A stretch of DNA of 64,000 nt from Pseudomonas fortuita (GCF_026898135.2 NZ_CP114035.2:2335501-2399500); one strand, 5' to 3'; positions 51,634 to 61,815 are shown, counted from the stretch's first letter. Notes: generated by a model not told the origin, from the letters alone. A program made the numbers and translations.

Positions 51634-52549
51634 GGGTGGGTTCCTTGCTTTCGATCAGTGCGTGCAGCTCGCGGAGGCGGCCTTGGGGTGACTCCTCAAG
51701 GTTGGTGTAGATCTTCCCCGCGTGGTCATCGGTCATGAGCCACCTGTGCCTGGCAACCAGCCTGATGAATTCCCCAGTGACTTCCTCATCGCCAAAGTTG
51801 AGGGCTTTCAGTTGCGGCAGCAGGCGTTCGATCCATTGCCGGATGTCGGCCAATGTGTGGGTGGCGTGTTGTGGCAGTGCTAACACCTCATGCGCCAACG
51901 TGAGCACGAAGTGCTCGTGCATGCCTGCTTGCAGCCGCTCAAGTTCAAGCTGGCGAAGGGGTAATGCAGATTCCTGATAAGAGCGGGCAGTGGTCGGGCT
52001 GCGCTCGAGCTTTTTCCACGCGTGCACCGGCCCCCAGTTGATTCGCCAGGCCAGCGACGTCACAGGGCCAAGCCACGTGGCTGCATGGTCTTCATCCAGT
52101 GCATCCAGCCAGGCCGCAAGGTGGTCAGGTTTGAATTGGTAAGTGGCCAGCCCCTGGTCTGGAAGCGCGATCTGCACAAGGCTGGTGAAGTGGTCTGCCA
52201 ACGGGGCAAGGCCGATCTCGGCATCCAGCGCGAAGGCACCGCCAATGGGCATCCAGGTCGATATTGCATGGGCAAGCAGTTCGGGCGCTTCTGACACGTC
52301 TACCAGCAATGGTCCAAAGTCGTGACGGTCGTCCAGGGTGCTGCGCCTCCACAGCCAGGCGTGCTGGGTATTTCGGCTGATTTCATTGATGAGCTCGAGT
52401 ACCGAAGGGGCATAGGCCGGGACCCGTTCGCCCTCTTGAGGTATTGGTCGGTAGGCCCAGTGCTCGAGCACGCGGGTCAACAGCAACATGAACCGAGCGT
52501 TATTTGCGAAGTGCTCGTCTGGCCGCGCATTTGAAAGGGCTGTTTTCAT
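51626..52549 (-). CDS. DUF4123 T6SS effector adaptor (Tap/TEC)
   Basis: 307 residues from ATG 52549, which overlaps the vgrG stop (ATGA); an upstream extension to 52615 lies inside vgrG. The DUF4123 domain is in the N-terminal half ([16 protein letters not shown], then [22 protein letters not shown] and the following [13 protein letters not shown]); the C-terminal half is helical. These adaptors load a specific effector onto the VgrG tip and are not secreted. Position between vgrG and the VasX-like gene matches VasW in Vibrio. Confidence 0.82.
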   Translation of the reverse strand: MKTALSNARPDEHFANNARFMLLLTRVLEHWAYRPIPQEGERVPAYAPSVLELINEISRNTQHAWLWRRSTLDDRHDFGPLLVDVSEAPELLAHAISTWMPIGGAFALDAEIGLAPLADHFTSLVQIALPDQGLATYQFKPDHLAAWLDALDEDHAATWLGPVTSLAWRINWGPVHAWKKLERSPTTARSYQESALPLRQLELERLQAGMHEHFVLTLAHEVLALPQHATHTLADIRQWIERLLPQLKALNFGDEEVTGEFIRLVARHRWLMTDDHAGKIYTNLEESPQGRLRELHALIESKEPTHE

Positions 52550-54714
52550 TGGCCTGGCCCTCTGATGCAGCGGCAGTCGGGCAAAGTGCAGGTGCCATCG
52601 GGCCGGCGTCCGCACTGGCGCTCCAGGGGCTTCCCATTGACCGGCGCGCCGCTGATGGAAAAGAGGTTGCTTGCCCCATCTGCCGACTTGAGCATCTGGC
52701 CGGTGATGCGAATCGTCGGGCTGTCCAGTGTGATGCCGGTTTCATCGATTCGAATGGAGCCCCCAGGGCCTTGGATGACCACTGCTTCCGATGCTCGAAG
52801 TTCATAACGGCGAGTACGTCTGCGGATTTCCCCTCGGGCTTCAAGCTCGGCATGCCCTTCGACCTGCTGCTCAAGGTTGCCGCCAATGCGGGTGTGGTGA
52901 TTGGCTGTGATCTGGTCGTGGCGGTGATTGCCGATGGTTTCCACACGATCCTTGGCGATCTTGATTGTGTGGTTTTGACCGATGTCGAGCGTGGCGTCAT
53001 GCCCGATGGTGACGTGCTCATCGTTGCCAACCGTTTCATTACGGTCGTGGCCGATCAGGATTGATTCGTCGTTATTGACCTGTTCTTTGCGGTCATTGCC
53101 TACCTGCGTATTCTCATCGTGCCTGACCACATTGTTCTGGTCCTTCTGGGCATGAATGAACACTTCCTCCTGACCCAGTTCGTCCTCAAAGCGCAGCTCA
53201 TTGGAGCCATCGCCCTTGTGGGTCTGGCTCTTGATGGTCATGCGGGTCTTGTGGCGGGGAAGGTCATACGGCGGCAGCTGGTTGCCGCAGTAGGTACGGC
53301 CGGTGATCATCGGCTGATCGGGGTCGCCATTGACGTAATGGATGATCACGTCCTGGCCGATGCGCGGGATGGCCATCGAGCCCCAGCTGCCGCCGGCCCA
53401 GCCCTGGGATACCCGAATCCAGCAGGAACTGAATTCGTTGTCCTGGCTTTCGCGGTCCCAGGGGAAGCTGACCTTGACCCGGCCCCATTCGTCGCAGTAG
53501 ATCTCTTCACCGGGTGGCCCGACCACAGTGGCCATGTGCGGGCCGTCAACGCGTGGTTTGGGCAACGGTGCCGGGCGCCACTCGGTTCTGCCCGGCACCA
53601 GTACCGCCTTTTGCTCGTATCGTGTGCTCTGGTCAGCCCCGGCAGCTTCTTCCTGCAGGCTGGTGAACTGGCTGCCTTCGTGGCTGACTGTGCTCACTCG
53701 CCAGTGCACATTCAGGTCTTCGCGCGGGTGGCCGGTCAGGGTGAAGCTCAGGCCCGGTTGCAGGCGTATATCGTCGCCTTGCACCTCGGCAATGCGCACG
53801 TCGTGGCGCAAGGCGGTGATGCGGTTTTCGGTGAACGGCTTGCCAACGGCATCGCGTTTGTAGCGGCCTGGGTAGTCGAAGCACTCATAGTCGGCGGACT
53901 GGTGCTTCAGATAGGGGCCTGAGGCCCTGTGTTCCTGGCGGTAGGCGGGGTGGGTGAAGGTGTAGTCGCGTTGAACCTGCCGTGCGGGACGCACCTGTTC
54001 GCTGTAGCGCAAGCGCCGCAGGCAGGGTTGGGGCTGGTCGCCGCCTCTGTTGGCGTGGTACAGCACTGTGTAGGGTTTGGTTGATTCATCGCCATCGACA
54101 AACCCTTCATCGATGATCTTTGCTTTAGCTGCGTTGCACTCGATGTGCCCCAATGTCAGCAGTCGGTCGGTGATGATCAGCTTGTGATGCTTTTCAGTGT
54201 GCTCGAACCGATAGACCAAACCTTCTTCAGCAGCGATGCGCGCAAAAAAGTCGAGATCGGTTTCGCCGGCCTGTACGCAGAATTCCCGCGGGTGATAGTT
54301 GAAGCCAGTTCCGAATTGATACTGGGTGATGCCTTGTCGTTTCAGCATCAGTTCGAGAATTTGCGGCGCGGTCTTGTGCTGGAAGATGCGCCAGTTCGAG
54401 CGCAGTCTGGCGCGGGCCAGTTGCGGCTCGACCAATGCGTGATAGTAAGTGCGGTGGAAGCCGCTCTCGCCCTGGCTGAAACTGCTGACCAGGCCGTGCA
54501 CGTAGCGGACGGGGCGTTCACCATCGCAGATGGTGAACAGCACGGGCTTGTCGAGCAGGTGGCCGAAGTCGACATCGTGTTCGAAGCTGATGAGTTTCAG
54601 GGTCAACTTGAACGGTTGGCTGAGTTCCTCCTTGAGCTCGAACGACACCACTTCGAATTCAGTTTTTCCGACCACGGGCTGGAAGCTGTATCGCAAATCA
54701 GATTGGGTAGGCAT
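52546..54714 (-). CDS. vgrG: T6SS spike protein VgrG
   Basis: 722 residues from ATG 54714 with AAGGA upstream (an in-frame start at 54762 is less likely). Gp27-like base (residues 1-380, [41 protein letters not shown]), OB fold of gp5 ([27 protein letters not shown]), then beta-helix repeats rich in GNDxxExVxxD and a final ITGQM. After that comes a 40-residue tail with four Cys ([21 protein letters not shown]), possibly a metal or PAAR contact site. No enzymatic extension. Confidence 0.93.
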   Translation of the reverse strand: MPTQSDLRYSFQPVVGKTEFEVVSFELKEELSQPFKLTLKLISFEHDVDFGHLLDKPVLFTICDGERPVRYVHGLVSSFSQGESGFHRTYYHALVEPQLARARLRSNWRIFQHKTAPQILELMLKRQGITQYQFGTGFNYHPREFCVQAGETDLDFFARIAAEEGLVYRFEHTEKHHKLIITDRLLTLGHIECNAAKAKIIDEGFVDGDESTKPYTVLYHANRGGDQPQPCLRRLRYSEQVRPARQVQRDYTFTHPAYRQEHRASGPYLKHQSADYECFDYPGRYKRDAVGKPFTENRITALRHDVRIAEVQGDDIRLQPGLSFTLTGHPREDLNVHWRVSTVSHEGSQFTSLQEEAAGADQSTRYEQKAVLVPGRTEWRPAPLPKPRVDGPHMATVVGPPGEEIYCDEWGRVKVSFPWDRESQDNEFSSCWIRVSQGWAGGSWGSMAIPRIGQDVIIHYVNGDPDQPMITGRTYCGNQLPPYDLPRHKTRMTIKSQTHKGDGSNELRFEDELGQEEVFIHAQKDQNNVVRHDENTQVGNDRKEQVNNDESILIGHDRNETVGNDEHVTIGHDATLDIGQNHTIKIAKDRVETIGNHRHDQITANHHTRIGGNLEQQVEGHAELEARGEIRRRTRRYELRASEAVVIQGPGGSIRIDETGITLDSPTIRITGQMLKSADGASNLFSISGAPVNGKPLERQCGRRPDGTCTLPDCRCIRGPGQ

Positions 54715-54785
54715 AAGCAGTCCTTGTCCGCCGTCTGAAGTATCAGAAGTCCGGGCAGGCAAGCCTGCCCGGCTCCGCAGCTAGA

Positions 54786-55310
54786 TCACACAGCTGTTTC
54801 TTTGGGCTTGCGCCAGTCGTCTGCACCTGCGGTACTTGCCGTAATGTGCTCCCACTCAATGCCGCGGTAGGCCATCGAGACTTTGAAGAACTGGGTGAAG
54901 TCGCTGTTGTCCTTGTCCTGCACGTGTGGCATTTCGAGGTCGATATCGATGATCACAGCGTCGATCAGCTTGGTCGTAAAAAAGCGTTCCTGGGTGCCTT
55001 CAACCGAGGTCCGATACCAGCTGAGCTCGACATTGGGCAGCATTTCTCCGCTGGACAGCGCGCTGTAAAGCAGCGGTACCGCCTTGTTCAGGGCGCAGGT
55101 GAAAATCAACGGCCCGTGTACCCGTTGGCCGGCCGGCTGCCCGCTTTGCGGATCTGTGGGCACGGTGATGCGGTGATTGACTTCCTGCACCAGGATCTGG
55201 TCTTCGTGACCTTCTACGTAGATGTTGCCGACTGAGTCGGCGGTGAAGGCGCCTTTGGTGATGTTGCCTTGGGTCTTGCCTTCGATGGCGATGTAAGCGG
55301 GTGTTGGCAT
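54786..55310 (-). CDS. hcp: T6SS tube protein Hcp
   Basis: 174 residues from ATG 55310, AGGAGA upstream. Hcp pattern: AYIAIEGKTQGNITKGAF, GPLIFTCALNKAVPLLYSAL, LSWYRTSVEGTQERFFTTKLIDAVIIDID and FFKVSMAYRGIEWEH. It forms the hexameric rings of the inner tube and is the most exported T6SS protein. There are 131 bases between tssL and hcp, holding a small hairpin with a TTCG loop (near 55387-55404), so hcp may have its own promoter or be partly uncoupled. Confidence 0.95.
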   Translation of the reverse strand: MPTPAYIAIEGKTQGNITKGAFTADSVGNIYVEGHEDQILVQEVNHRITVPTDPQSGQPAGQRVHGPLIFTCALNKAVPLLYSALSSGEMLPNVELSWYRTSVEGTQERFFTTKLIDAVIIDIDLEMPHVQDKDNSDFTQFFKVSMAYRGIEWEHITASTAGADDWRKPKETAV

Positions 55311-55441
55311 GGCAGTTTCTCCTGCGTCCATGTGGATTGACACGCGCACAACAGTGGCGTGGCCATCGGAAACGATGGGCTTTTCAACAAGGCCGAAGCC
55401 TCATCAATTCGTTGAATTCTGTTGGCCTGGATAACCGCGGC

Positions 55442-56311
55442 TTAATGCTGCAAGATGCCGTTGAGCGACTCCAGTACCTCGGTGGTAATCAGGTGCAGGC
55501 GATAGCTGTAGATGCCGTAAGCCACCGCCATGGCGATGGCCGAGATCACCAAAGGACTCCACCAGGGCCACTGCCGGTTCATGCGGAAATTGCGTGGAGC
55601 CACGTTGGTGTAGGGGTCGCAGACTTCTTCTGGCGTGGGGCCGCGCAGTTCGCGGATGATTTCGTGCAGTTGGTGAATCAGTGCGTTGAGTGTTTCTTCG
55701 CCTTTTGGCGCGAGCGCATACTTGCCTTTCAGCCCAAGGCACAGGGCGTAGTACATGAACTCCAGTACGTCCTGATAACGCGTGGGCTCCTGCATCAGGC
55801 GGGTAATCACGGTGAAGATTTTTTCCCCGCCCCAGGTTTCGTCGTGGAAGATGCTCAGCAGTGGCTCCTGGCTCCAGCAACTGCTCTTGCCCCAGGATCG
55901 TTCCATGACGGCCTCGTCTATGAACAGGCACAGGCCGTAGGAATACGCCAGCAACTGAGCGGGCTCGTAACCGTGCTGGCGCATTTCTTCCTGAATGTTG
56001 TCGATCTGGTTACGTACTTGCTGGTGCACATCCTTGATGTTTGGCAGTTCGTCCAGCGTGCGCAGGCGTATGACCAAGCCGAACAACGGTGACGCGGCAT
56101 CCAGCATCAGGTTGGCGAAGCCGCCCCGCAGCTGAAATTCCGGGTCGGCGGGGTAGCCTTCCGAGGCGGGCTCTGGTTCAGGGGTTGCCGTGGATGCTTG
56201 CGCATTGGTTGCCGTGGCCTGGGCGCTGGATGCCGGCTTTTTAAGGGTTGGATCAAGCGGGCTGACTTCAGCGTTTTTGTCATCGATGGGCGTTTTATTG
56301 TCTTCTCCCAT
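55442..56311 (-). CDS. tssL: T6SS membrane complex protein TssL (DotU family)
   Basis: 289 residues from ATG 56311, 1 base after the tssK stop. Acidic/Ala-rich N-terminus, then the DotU cytoplasmic domain (AYSYGLCLFIDEAVMERSWG, FYxALCLG as FMYYALCLGLKGKYAL) and one membrane helix near the C-terminus (WWSPLVISAIAMAVAYGIY). Only about 20 residues follow it, so no peptidoglycan-binding domain is fused. It joins TssM and TssJ in the envelope complex. Confidence 0.92.
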   Translation of the reverse strand: MGEDNKTPIDDKNAEVSPLDPTLKKPASSAQATATNAQASTATPEPEPASEGYPADPEFQLRGGFANLMLDAASPLFGLVIRLRTLDELPNIKDVHQQVRNQIDNIQEEMRQHGYEPAQLLAYSYGLCLFIDEAVMERSWGKSSCWSQEPLLSIFHDETWGGEKIFTVITRLMQEPTRYQDVLEFMYYALCLGLKGKYALAPKGEETLNALIHQLHEIIRELRGPTPEEVCDPYTNVAPRNFRMNRQWPWWSPLVISAIAMAVAYGIYSYRLHLITTEVLESLNGILQH

Positions 56312-56312
56312 T

Positions 56313-57650
56313 TCACTCACTCCTGATCGCCCAGAACTGCAGTTCAAGCCCTGGGAAATCGCCCGCAATATGGATGCCGAAGCCATTCGCCTTGGCCATG
56401 CATGCCCAGGCGGGGTCGCGCCGGTCGAGCTCGAAGTAACTGAAGCCCGCATGGAAGGGCAGGTCGCGTGGCGCCACCGGTAATGGCAACAGAGGGATAC
56501 CCGGCAGTTGCAGCGGCACCAGGTTGCTCAGTGACTCAAGCGAGGTGATCTTGGCTTTCTGGATGAACATCTGGCGCAACGTTTGCGGTGGCAGGTCGGC
56601 GCGCACGGCGAGGATGAAGTCGGCTTCGTCGATCAGCCGACGGTCTTGTAGCGTAGTCGTTATCACGCCGAATTGTTCGCTTTCCAGCGGCAGTGAAACA
56701 GCGCGTGGCTGCAACACGGTGCTCAGGGACCGGCGCAGGGTGTCTTCCAGGGGCTTGAACGAGGCGCGCAGCGCAGTGTGGTGGTACGCGGGGTACTCTT
56801 GCGGCAGCCTGTTCTGGTCGGTGAAGGTGACGAATTCGCCACAGGCTTGGCTCATGCACAGGTACAGCTGCTCGGGGTGCGTTTGCGCTTGCCTGGCCAG
56901 ATGCTGGAAACACGGCCACCAACGGTTCATTGCCTGCAGCAGGTTGAAGTCGCGGATGTCGGCGATACCGGACTGGCCCGAAGCGCCTATACGCGTGGCA
57001 AGGCCGCGCGCCCGCTCGCGCAACGTGTTGGTGATTTCGTCAAGGAACCGTTGCAGTGCCGGCACCGCCCGCACCGACACGCTGGTGGGGTAGAACGCTT
57101 CGTCCAGTTGCACGCTGCCGTCGGGGCGTCGTCCCAGAATACGTGCCAGGGCGAGGCGGGTGTAGGCGCTGCTGTCTTCGGTGGTGCGTCTGAGCTGCAG
57201 GTTGGGCACGGCAAGGTCTACCTGTACCAGGTCACCGTCAGCGGTGTGGGTATCCTTGATTTCCTGTGCCTGGGCGGTGTAGCGGAAGTTGGCGGCATTG
57301 TCGGGCCAGCTCACTTCGCGGCCGCCATTGGTGCGCAGCGGCAGGCACAGATACACCTCGCTGTCTTTACAGGCGTCGTCGTCGATTTCCAGTGGCGGCG
57401 GTGGAGGCAGGTCGGCGGGAATATCGAACACCGTCCCGTCCGGCATGACGCCCCGCGCCCGGGTGATGGCGATCTTGCCCAGGCTCAGGTATTCGTCGTT
57501 CAGCTGAAGTTCGCTGAAGCCGTAGAAGGCTGCATTGAGGCTGGCGAGGCGCTGGTTCAGGGCTGCTTCGCTGGCCCTGGCCGCCTGCTGGAAATGTTGT
57601 GGTTTGACGAACAGGCCTTCGGGCCAGAGGACGGGGTTACGTGAACTCAT
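56313..57650 (-). CDS. tssK: T6SS baseplate protein TssK
   Basis: 445 residues, the family length. VLWPEGLFVKPQHFQQ at the start is the TssK signature; LPLRTNGGREVSWPD, TFTDQNRLPQEYPAYHHTALRASFKPLED and the end FSYFELDRRDPAW agree. It links baseplate wedges to the membrane complex. 55 bases follow the tssJ stop. Confidence 0.94.
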   Translation of the reverse strand: MSSRNPVLWPEGLFVKPQHFQQAARASEAALNQRLASLNAAFYGFSELQLNDEYLSLGKIAITRARGVMPDGTVFDIPADLPPPPPLEIDDDACKDSEVYLCLPLRTNGGREVSWPDNAANFRYTAQAQEIKDTHTADGDLVQVDLAVPNLQLRRTTEDSSAYTRLALARILGRRPDGSVQLDEAFYPTSVSVRAVPALQRFLDEITNTLRERARGLATRIGASGQSGIADIRDFNLLQAMNRWWPCFQHLARQAQTHPEQLYLCMSQACGEFVTFTDQNRLPQEYPAYHHTALRASFKPLEDTLRRSLSTVLQPRAVSLPLESEQFGVITTTLQDRRLIDEADFILAVRADLPPQTLRQMFIQKAKITSLESLSNLVPLQLPGIPLLPLPVAPRDLPFHAGFSYFELDRRDPAWACMAKANGFGIHIAGDFPGLELQFWAIRSE

Positions 57651-57705
57651 GGGCGCTCCGTGTCAGCGTGCGTAAGCAGTAAGGGCAAAGGGTGTCGAGG
57701 CGCCA

Positions 57706-58503
57706 TCAGTCTTCTTCCTTGAGCAGGATGTGCGTGTCGTTGACCAGCACCGACAGCATGATCTGGCGGCCGCGCGGCGGAATGCGCAGCACTTGCCGCC
57801 AGGTGGCGTTTTCATGGCCTCGGTAGTCGCCAATCACCGCGACGAAGCGCGTTTCGGCGTGGATGGGCTCGAACGGGATGTACTTGAACTGGCCAGGGCG
57901 CAGCAGGTAGTCGTCACCACGGATGTAGGTACTGCGCAGTGCCTTGGCCGGGTCCTGGTCCAGCAGCTGGTACACCGTGTTGCGCAGCAGTGAGTCGTCG
58001 CGCAGTTGCAGGATCTTGATGGCGATAGGCGTGGCCACAGGCTCTGAGGTAACGGCCGTGGTGCGCGGCAAGGTCAGCACCACGGCAGGGTCGTCGTAGC
58101 TGCCAGGTGCGCCTTCTTCCAGGGGCGAGCGTGCCGGGTCGCTTTCGTCTTCGTCGTGCATTTCGACCGGGGACATCGCAGGAAATTGCACCTGCAGGTA
58201 TTCGAACAGGGTCCCGATTTTTTCGGTCAGCGCATAGGGGTCCCCGGCACTCAGGGTCACTGCGTAGGGGCTGGGTTCCAGGGCCGGCTCCTGTTCGTCC
58301 GCTACGTCAAGGCTATTCGGATTGCCGTTGAGGGTAGGGCTGGCATTGATGCTGAACGCGACCTGGGTCGCATGATCCTTGGGCGGCCCGATGGGCAACG
58401 AAGGGTCCATGACGACCTGGCTCGCTCTGCTCAAAGAGGTGCAGCCGGTGAGCCCGACCAACGCAAGCAGCAGCGGCGCGATCAGTAGTGGATGACGCGT
58501 CAT
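57706..58503 (-). CDS. tssJ: T6SS outer-membrane lipoprotein TssJ
   Basis: 265 residues from ATG 58503, ATGA overlap with the FHA gene. Signal peptide with lipobox LVGLTGC (Cys about residue 21). The C-terminal beta-sandwich shows LPFEP-like FKYIPFEPIHAETRFVAVIGDYR and the closing ILLKEED. It has a longer, acidic middle part than the smallest TssJ proteins (about 170 residues in E. coli). It docks TssM to the outer membrane. Confidence 0.88.
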   Translation of the reverse strand: MTRHPLLIAPLLLALVGLTGCTSLSRASQVVMDPSLPIGPPKDHATQVAFSINASPTLNGNPNSLDVADEQEPALEPSPYAVTLSAGDPYALTEKIGTLFEYLQVQFPAMSPVEMHDEDESDPARSPLEEGAPGSYDDPAVVLTLPRTTAVTSEPVATPIAIKILQLRDDSLLRNTVYQLLDQDPAKALRSTYIRGDDYLLRPGQFKYIPFEPIHAETRFVAVIGDYRGHENATWRQVLRIPPRGRQIMLSVLVNDTHILLKEED

Positions 58504-59069
58504 GGGTGTTCTCCTGCAATCAGGCGCTGCAGTGGGCATTCTCCGAATGCCTCGGCATCAGCCGCTGCCTCCAGCGCTGCCAGAGGGTCATTGCCCACGG
58601 CTGCCTTGAAGACCGAGCAGATCTCGACCGCTGGTTGAGGGGCAGAAGGATTTTTTGGCCAAGGGGTGGCAGGCTCTTCGGCTATCAGGCGGTCGAGCAC
58701 CCTTTGGTCCGGGTTGAACAGGTCCTCCAGCGAGCGTGTGCAGGCTTGATCCTGGGCGTACTGAACCTGTAGCCGGTAAGCACCAATGCGAAGCTGGTCA
58801 CCTTCAACAAGACGCCTGGGTGCAAGCGTTTCCAGGCTGGTGGAGCTGTCATTAAGGTAGGTGCGGTGGCAGTGGTCGATCACGCAGAAGCTGCCTTCGA
58901 GCCAGCGTATTTCGCAGTGCAGGGGCGCAACGGTCTGAGCACGGTCATTGATCCGCCAGCTTGCCCGTTCGCTGCCGATGGTGCCGCCCTTGCAATCGAA
59001 CCGGTGCCGGGCAGTAACGTCGTGCTGCAGTTGGTCGAGGTTGGTGATGCTCAAGGTCACTGAATTCAT
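58500..59069 (-). CDS. tagH: FHA-domain T6SS protein (TagH/Fha-like, short form)
   Basis: 189 residues. N-terminal FHA fold: GGTIGSERASWRINDR, VAPLHCEIRWLEGSFCVIDHCHRTYLND. After it comes a poorly conserved tail (LFNPDQRVLDRLI, AEEPATP). Typical TagH/Fha1 proteins are about 400-600 residues, so this is a short form; there is no sign of frameshift at the end. Overlaps tssG and tssJ by ATGA junctions. It may serve phosphorylation control or baseplate assembly. Confidence 0.82.
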   Translation of the reverse strand: MNSVTLSITNLDQLQHDVTARHRFDCKGGTIGSERASWRINDRAQTVAPLHCEIRWLEGSFCVIDHCHRTYLNDSSTSLETLAPRRLVEGDQLRIGAYRLQVQYAQDQACTRSLEDLFNPDQRVLDRLIAEEPATPWPKNPSAPQPAVEICSVFKAAVGNDPLAALEAAADAEAFGECPLQRLIAGEHP

Positions 59070-60082
59070 GAACGTCCCCGGAAGCGTACAATCGGGCTGA
59101 TCTGGCCATGCCGATCATCGACGAAGCTGGTCCAGCCCAGGTAAGCGCCCTGGCTGCGGTGCAAGCAGAAGGGTGACAACGCGTTCTGTTTCAAACGCAG
59201 CTCCAGGTCGTAGGCCAGACCGTCACGCAGCAGAAAGTCGATCAGTGCGCGCAAACGGCCGAAGTTGATGCCGCTGGGCAACAAGTCCCGCAGCTGCGCC
59301 TGGTCGAGCTCGCTGATCACGATGGTGAACTTGCTGCTGCGGGTGCGCGTGCGGCTGCCGACCATGAACGTGCTGCCCAACTGCCCGTTGGCACGCCCCA
59401 GGCTTACAAGCTGCCTGGATGTGGTGATGACTGAGCGCGTCTCGAACTCGCGGATTTGCACATGCTTGAGGTCGAAGCAGTGCGCAATGATGCCGGCCAC
59501 AGTGCCCGGCGCACGGCTGCGGCTGGCGATCACCCCGGCAAAACTGAGCAGGCGGCTCCAGGGCAGCGCCGTGTCCCCTCGCAACTGCGCGTCGTTAAGC
59601 CCCAGCAGGGCAAACACATACTGCGAAAACCCGTCACTGGCACCCGGCTGGAAACGGATGTAGTAGCGGTACTTGCGCCATATACGGTGCAACAGGCTGA
59701 GCAGGTAGTGGTTGAAAAAGTCGAAGAAGGCCGGGCGTACACCGATGCCCTGCGCATGTTCATAGGCCACCTGTTCCAGGTAGTAGGTGGGCAGTGGCGA
59801 ATCGGTGCCATGCAAGCCCAGAAACGTGGCAACGACGCGGTAGCGTTCTTGCTCAGCGGGCATCCTCTGGGCTTTGTACACGTCCGACACCGGGAAGCTC
59901 AGCCGTGGGTCGCAGGCCAGGCGCACCCGCCGCCGGGTGACTTCGTCTGGCCAACGGGGTTCGAGGTCATCGCCATGCAGCCCGTGTAGCCGCTCCAGCA
60001 ACTGGAAGAAGTTGTACTGATGCGCCTCCGAGAGCAGCTTGTCGGCTAGATCAGCGGTTGCTTGCCGGTCTGTATTGGCCAT
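59066..60082 (-). CDS. tssG: T6SS baseplate protein TssG
   Basis: 338 residues. Family segments: YNFFQLLERLHGL, RLACDPRLSFPVSDV, ATFLGLHGTDSPLPTYYLEQ, FFDFFNHYLLSLLHRIWRKYRYYIRF, and the GxSxLGWTSF-like end (YLGWTSFVDDRHG). It forms the wedge with TssE, TssF and TssK. It overlaps tssF by 37 bases at its 5' end. Confidence 0.93.
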   Translation of the reverse strand: MANTDRQATADLADKLLSEAHQYNFFQLLERLHGLHGDDLEPRWPDEVTRRRVRLACDPRLSFPVSDVYKAQRMPAEQERYRVVATFLGLHGTDSPLPTYYLEQVAYEHAQGIGVRPAFFDFFNHYLLSLLHRIWRKYRYYIRFQPGASDGFSQYVFALLGLNDAQLRGDTALPWSRLLSFAGVIASRSRAPGTVAGIIAHCFDLKHVQIREFETRSVITTSRQLVSLGRANGQLGSTFMVGSRTRTRSSKFTIVISELDQAQLRDLLPSGINFGRLRALIDFLLRDGLAYDLELRLKQNALSPFCLHRSQGAYLGWTSFVDDRHGQISPIVRFRGRS

Positions 60083-61812
60083 GTGTAGTGCTCGTTATTG
60101 GTGGTGTTGATCACTTCCAGCTGATGGAAGGAGTTGATGCTGGCGTACAGGGCGAAGAAGTGGGCCAGCACGCAGCTGAACAGGTACAAGTCGCCTTCGC
60201 AGAGGAAGGCGGTCTGGTCCAGTTTTAGACGGGTGTGCAGGCCGCGAATGGGCTGCCCCTTGATCAGCCAATCCATGGGCTGTGTATGAATGTCGCGCAT
60301 GCCGGCCAGGCGTTTACGGGTGGTGCGGGCCTGCTGGATGTCGTGCAGGGCCATGAAGTCGTAGGCGCGGATCACGGCTTTCAACGGCTCTACCGAGAGC
60401 AGGGACAGGTAGTTGAGCGACATGTTGGAGATCAATGCCCACTGCAACTGGCCGTCCAGCACCGGCCGACAGGGGCGGGTGGGCTTACAGAGATTGGTGT
60501 AGGTGGCCAGCGGGGGCGTCAGTTCGGTCAGGACGTTGATGTCATCGATGCCCAGCGCCAGCGGCAGGTCCCGATTGGTGCAGGTCAGGTCGATGGACGC
60601 GGTTTCCAGTTCGCCTATGTAGCTGTTGGCATCGGCGCGGACGAAGGCGATTCGATGCGTGACGCCATCGCCGCGCAGAGACTCTTCCAGCTGGCAGCGG
60701 TAGTACAGCGCTGTGCGCCCCTGAACCTGCTCGATTTCATGGGCGAACGACTCGAAGGGGCGGAAGGTTCGCAGCTGCTCACCGGTGTTCCCGTCAGTCG
60801 TCGTTCGGGTGCTGATGACCTGGTCGACACTGAAGATTTCGTAGCCGTGCGGCTCTGTGCCCTTGGGCTTCAGTGGAACAAGGGCCTCCTGGCCGGACAG
60901 GTCGATGGGCTCGGCGCTGTGCTGGAACAGGTTGACCGCAGGTGCGCAGAACAGGTTGAAATCTGCTCTGCCGACACGCAGCGTGTCGGGTAGCTGGCGG
61001 GTGAAGTGAAATTCGAGGCTTACCTGCTGGCTGTAGTGAGCTGGCCAGATTTTTTCCAGCCCGGTCACGCTGAAAAAATGGAAACGTTGGGGGAAGGCGA
61101 AGTATTCCTGCAGGATCCGGTAGCCATCAAAGACGTTCTGCGGGTAAGGCAGCAAGGCGTCGTCGGGGCTGAACCCCGGGAATGCGATGCTGTTTGCCGG
61201 CAGCCGGCGAACCTCGCCATTGATGGTCACGCTGACATGCTTGAGGTATTGAGAAACCCACAGGTAAAGCGTGCGCGCGCTGAGGGTATCGCCACTGAGG
61301 TAAAAGTCGAGGCTGGTACAGCCCAGGCTGTTCAACGGCCGCTCGACCAGTGTTTGAAGGCCGATGCAGACCACGGAACTGTCGAGTGTCTGGGTGGCGC
61401 CCACCGTGTCGATCTCGAACGGATGAATGTTGACCGCTGTGCAGGTGCGAAACTCGCAGGCCACACCGTCCACCCGTTTCGAGAACAGCCGCGACCCTCT
61501 TGGGATGCGCTGTGACTGGCTGAGGGATTGCCTGACCGGGCTGAACTGGATGATTGTCGCGCTGGGCAGGGGCCGCAAATAGTTCGGCCACAACAGCTGC
61601 AGCATGGGATGGGTCAGCTCTGGCAAGTCGTCTTCCAGCTTCAGCCGTAGCTTGGCGGTGAGGAACGCAAAGGCTTCCATCAGGCGTTCGACATCGGGGT
61701 CGCTGGCACCTTTGCCAAGCAACCGGGCAAGTTGTGGGTTGTCTTTGGCGAAGTCGTTGCCGAGTTCGTGCAGGTAACGCAGTTCTTCGCTGAAACTGTC
61801 TTTCAGTGACAT
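60046..61812 (-). CDS. tssF: T6SS baseplate protein TssF
   Basis: 588 residues. Start SFSEELRYLHELGNDFAKDNPQLARLLGKGASDPDVERLMEAFAFLTAKLRLKLEDDLPE is the TssF signature, followed by LLQLLWPNYLRPLPS as MLQLLWPNYLRPLPS. Conserved C-terminal YxNLCKPTRP segment also present. It overlaps tssG. Confidence 0.94.
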   Translation of the reverse strand: MSLKDSFSEELRYLHELGNDFAKDNPQLARLLGKGASDPDVERLMEAFAFLTAKLRLKLEDDLPELTHPMLQLLWPNYLRPLPSATIIQFSPVRQSLSQSQRIPRGSRLFSKRVDGVACEFRTCTAVNIHPFEIDTVGATQTLDSSVVCIGLQTLVERPLNSLGCTSLDFYLSGDTLSARTLYLWVSQYLKHVSVTINGEVRRLPANSIAFPGFSPDDALLPYPQNVFDGYRILQEYFAFPQRFHFFSVTGLEKIWPAHYSQQVSLEFHFTRQLPDTLRVGRADFNLFCAPAVNLFQHSAEPIDLSGQEALVPLKPKGTEPHGYEIFSVDQVISTRTTTDGNTGEQLRTFRPFESFAHEIEQVQGRTALYYRCQLEESLRGDGVTHRIAFVRADANSYIGELETASIDLTCTNRDLPLALGIDDINVLTELTPPLATYTNLCKPTRPCRPVLDGQLQWALISNMSLNYLSLLSVEPLKAVIRAYDFMALHDIQQARTTRKRLAGMRDIHTQPMDWLIKGQPIRGLHTRLKLDQTAFLCEGDLYLFSCVLAHFFALYASINSFHQLEVINTTNNEHYTWPIQTGKQPLI

Positions 61813-61815
61813 CGG

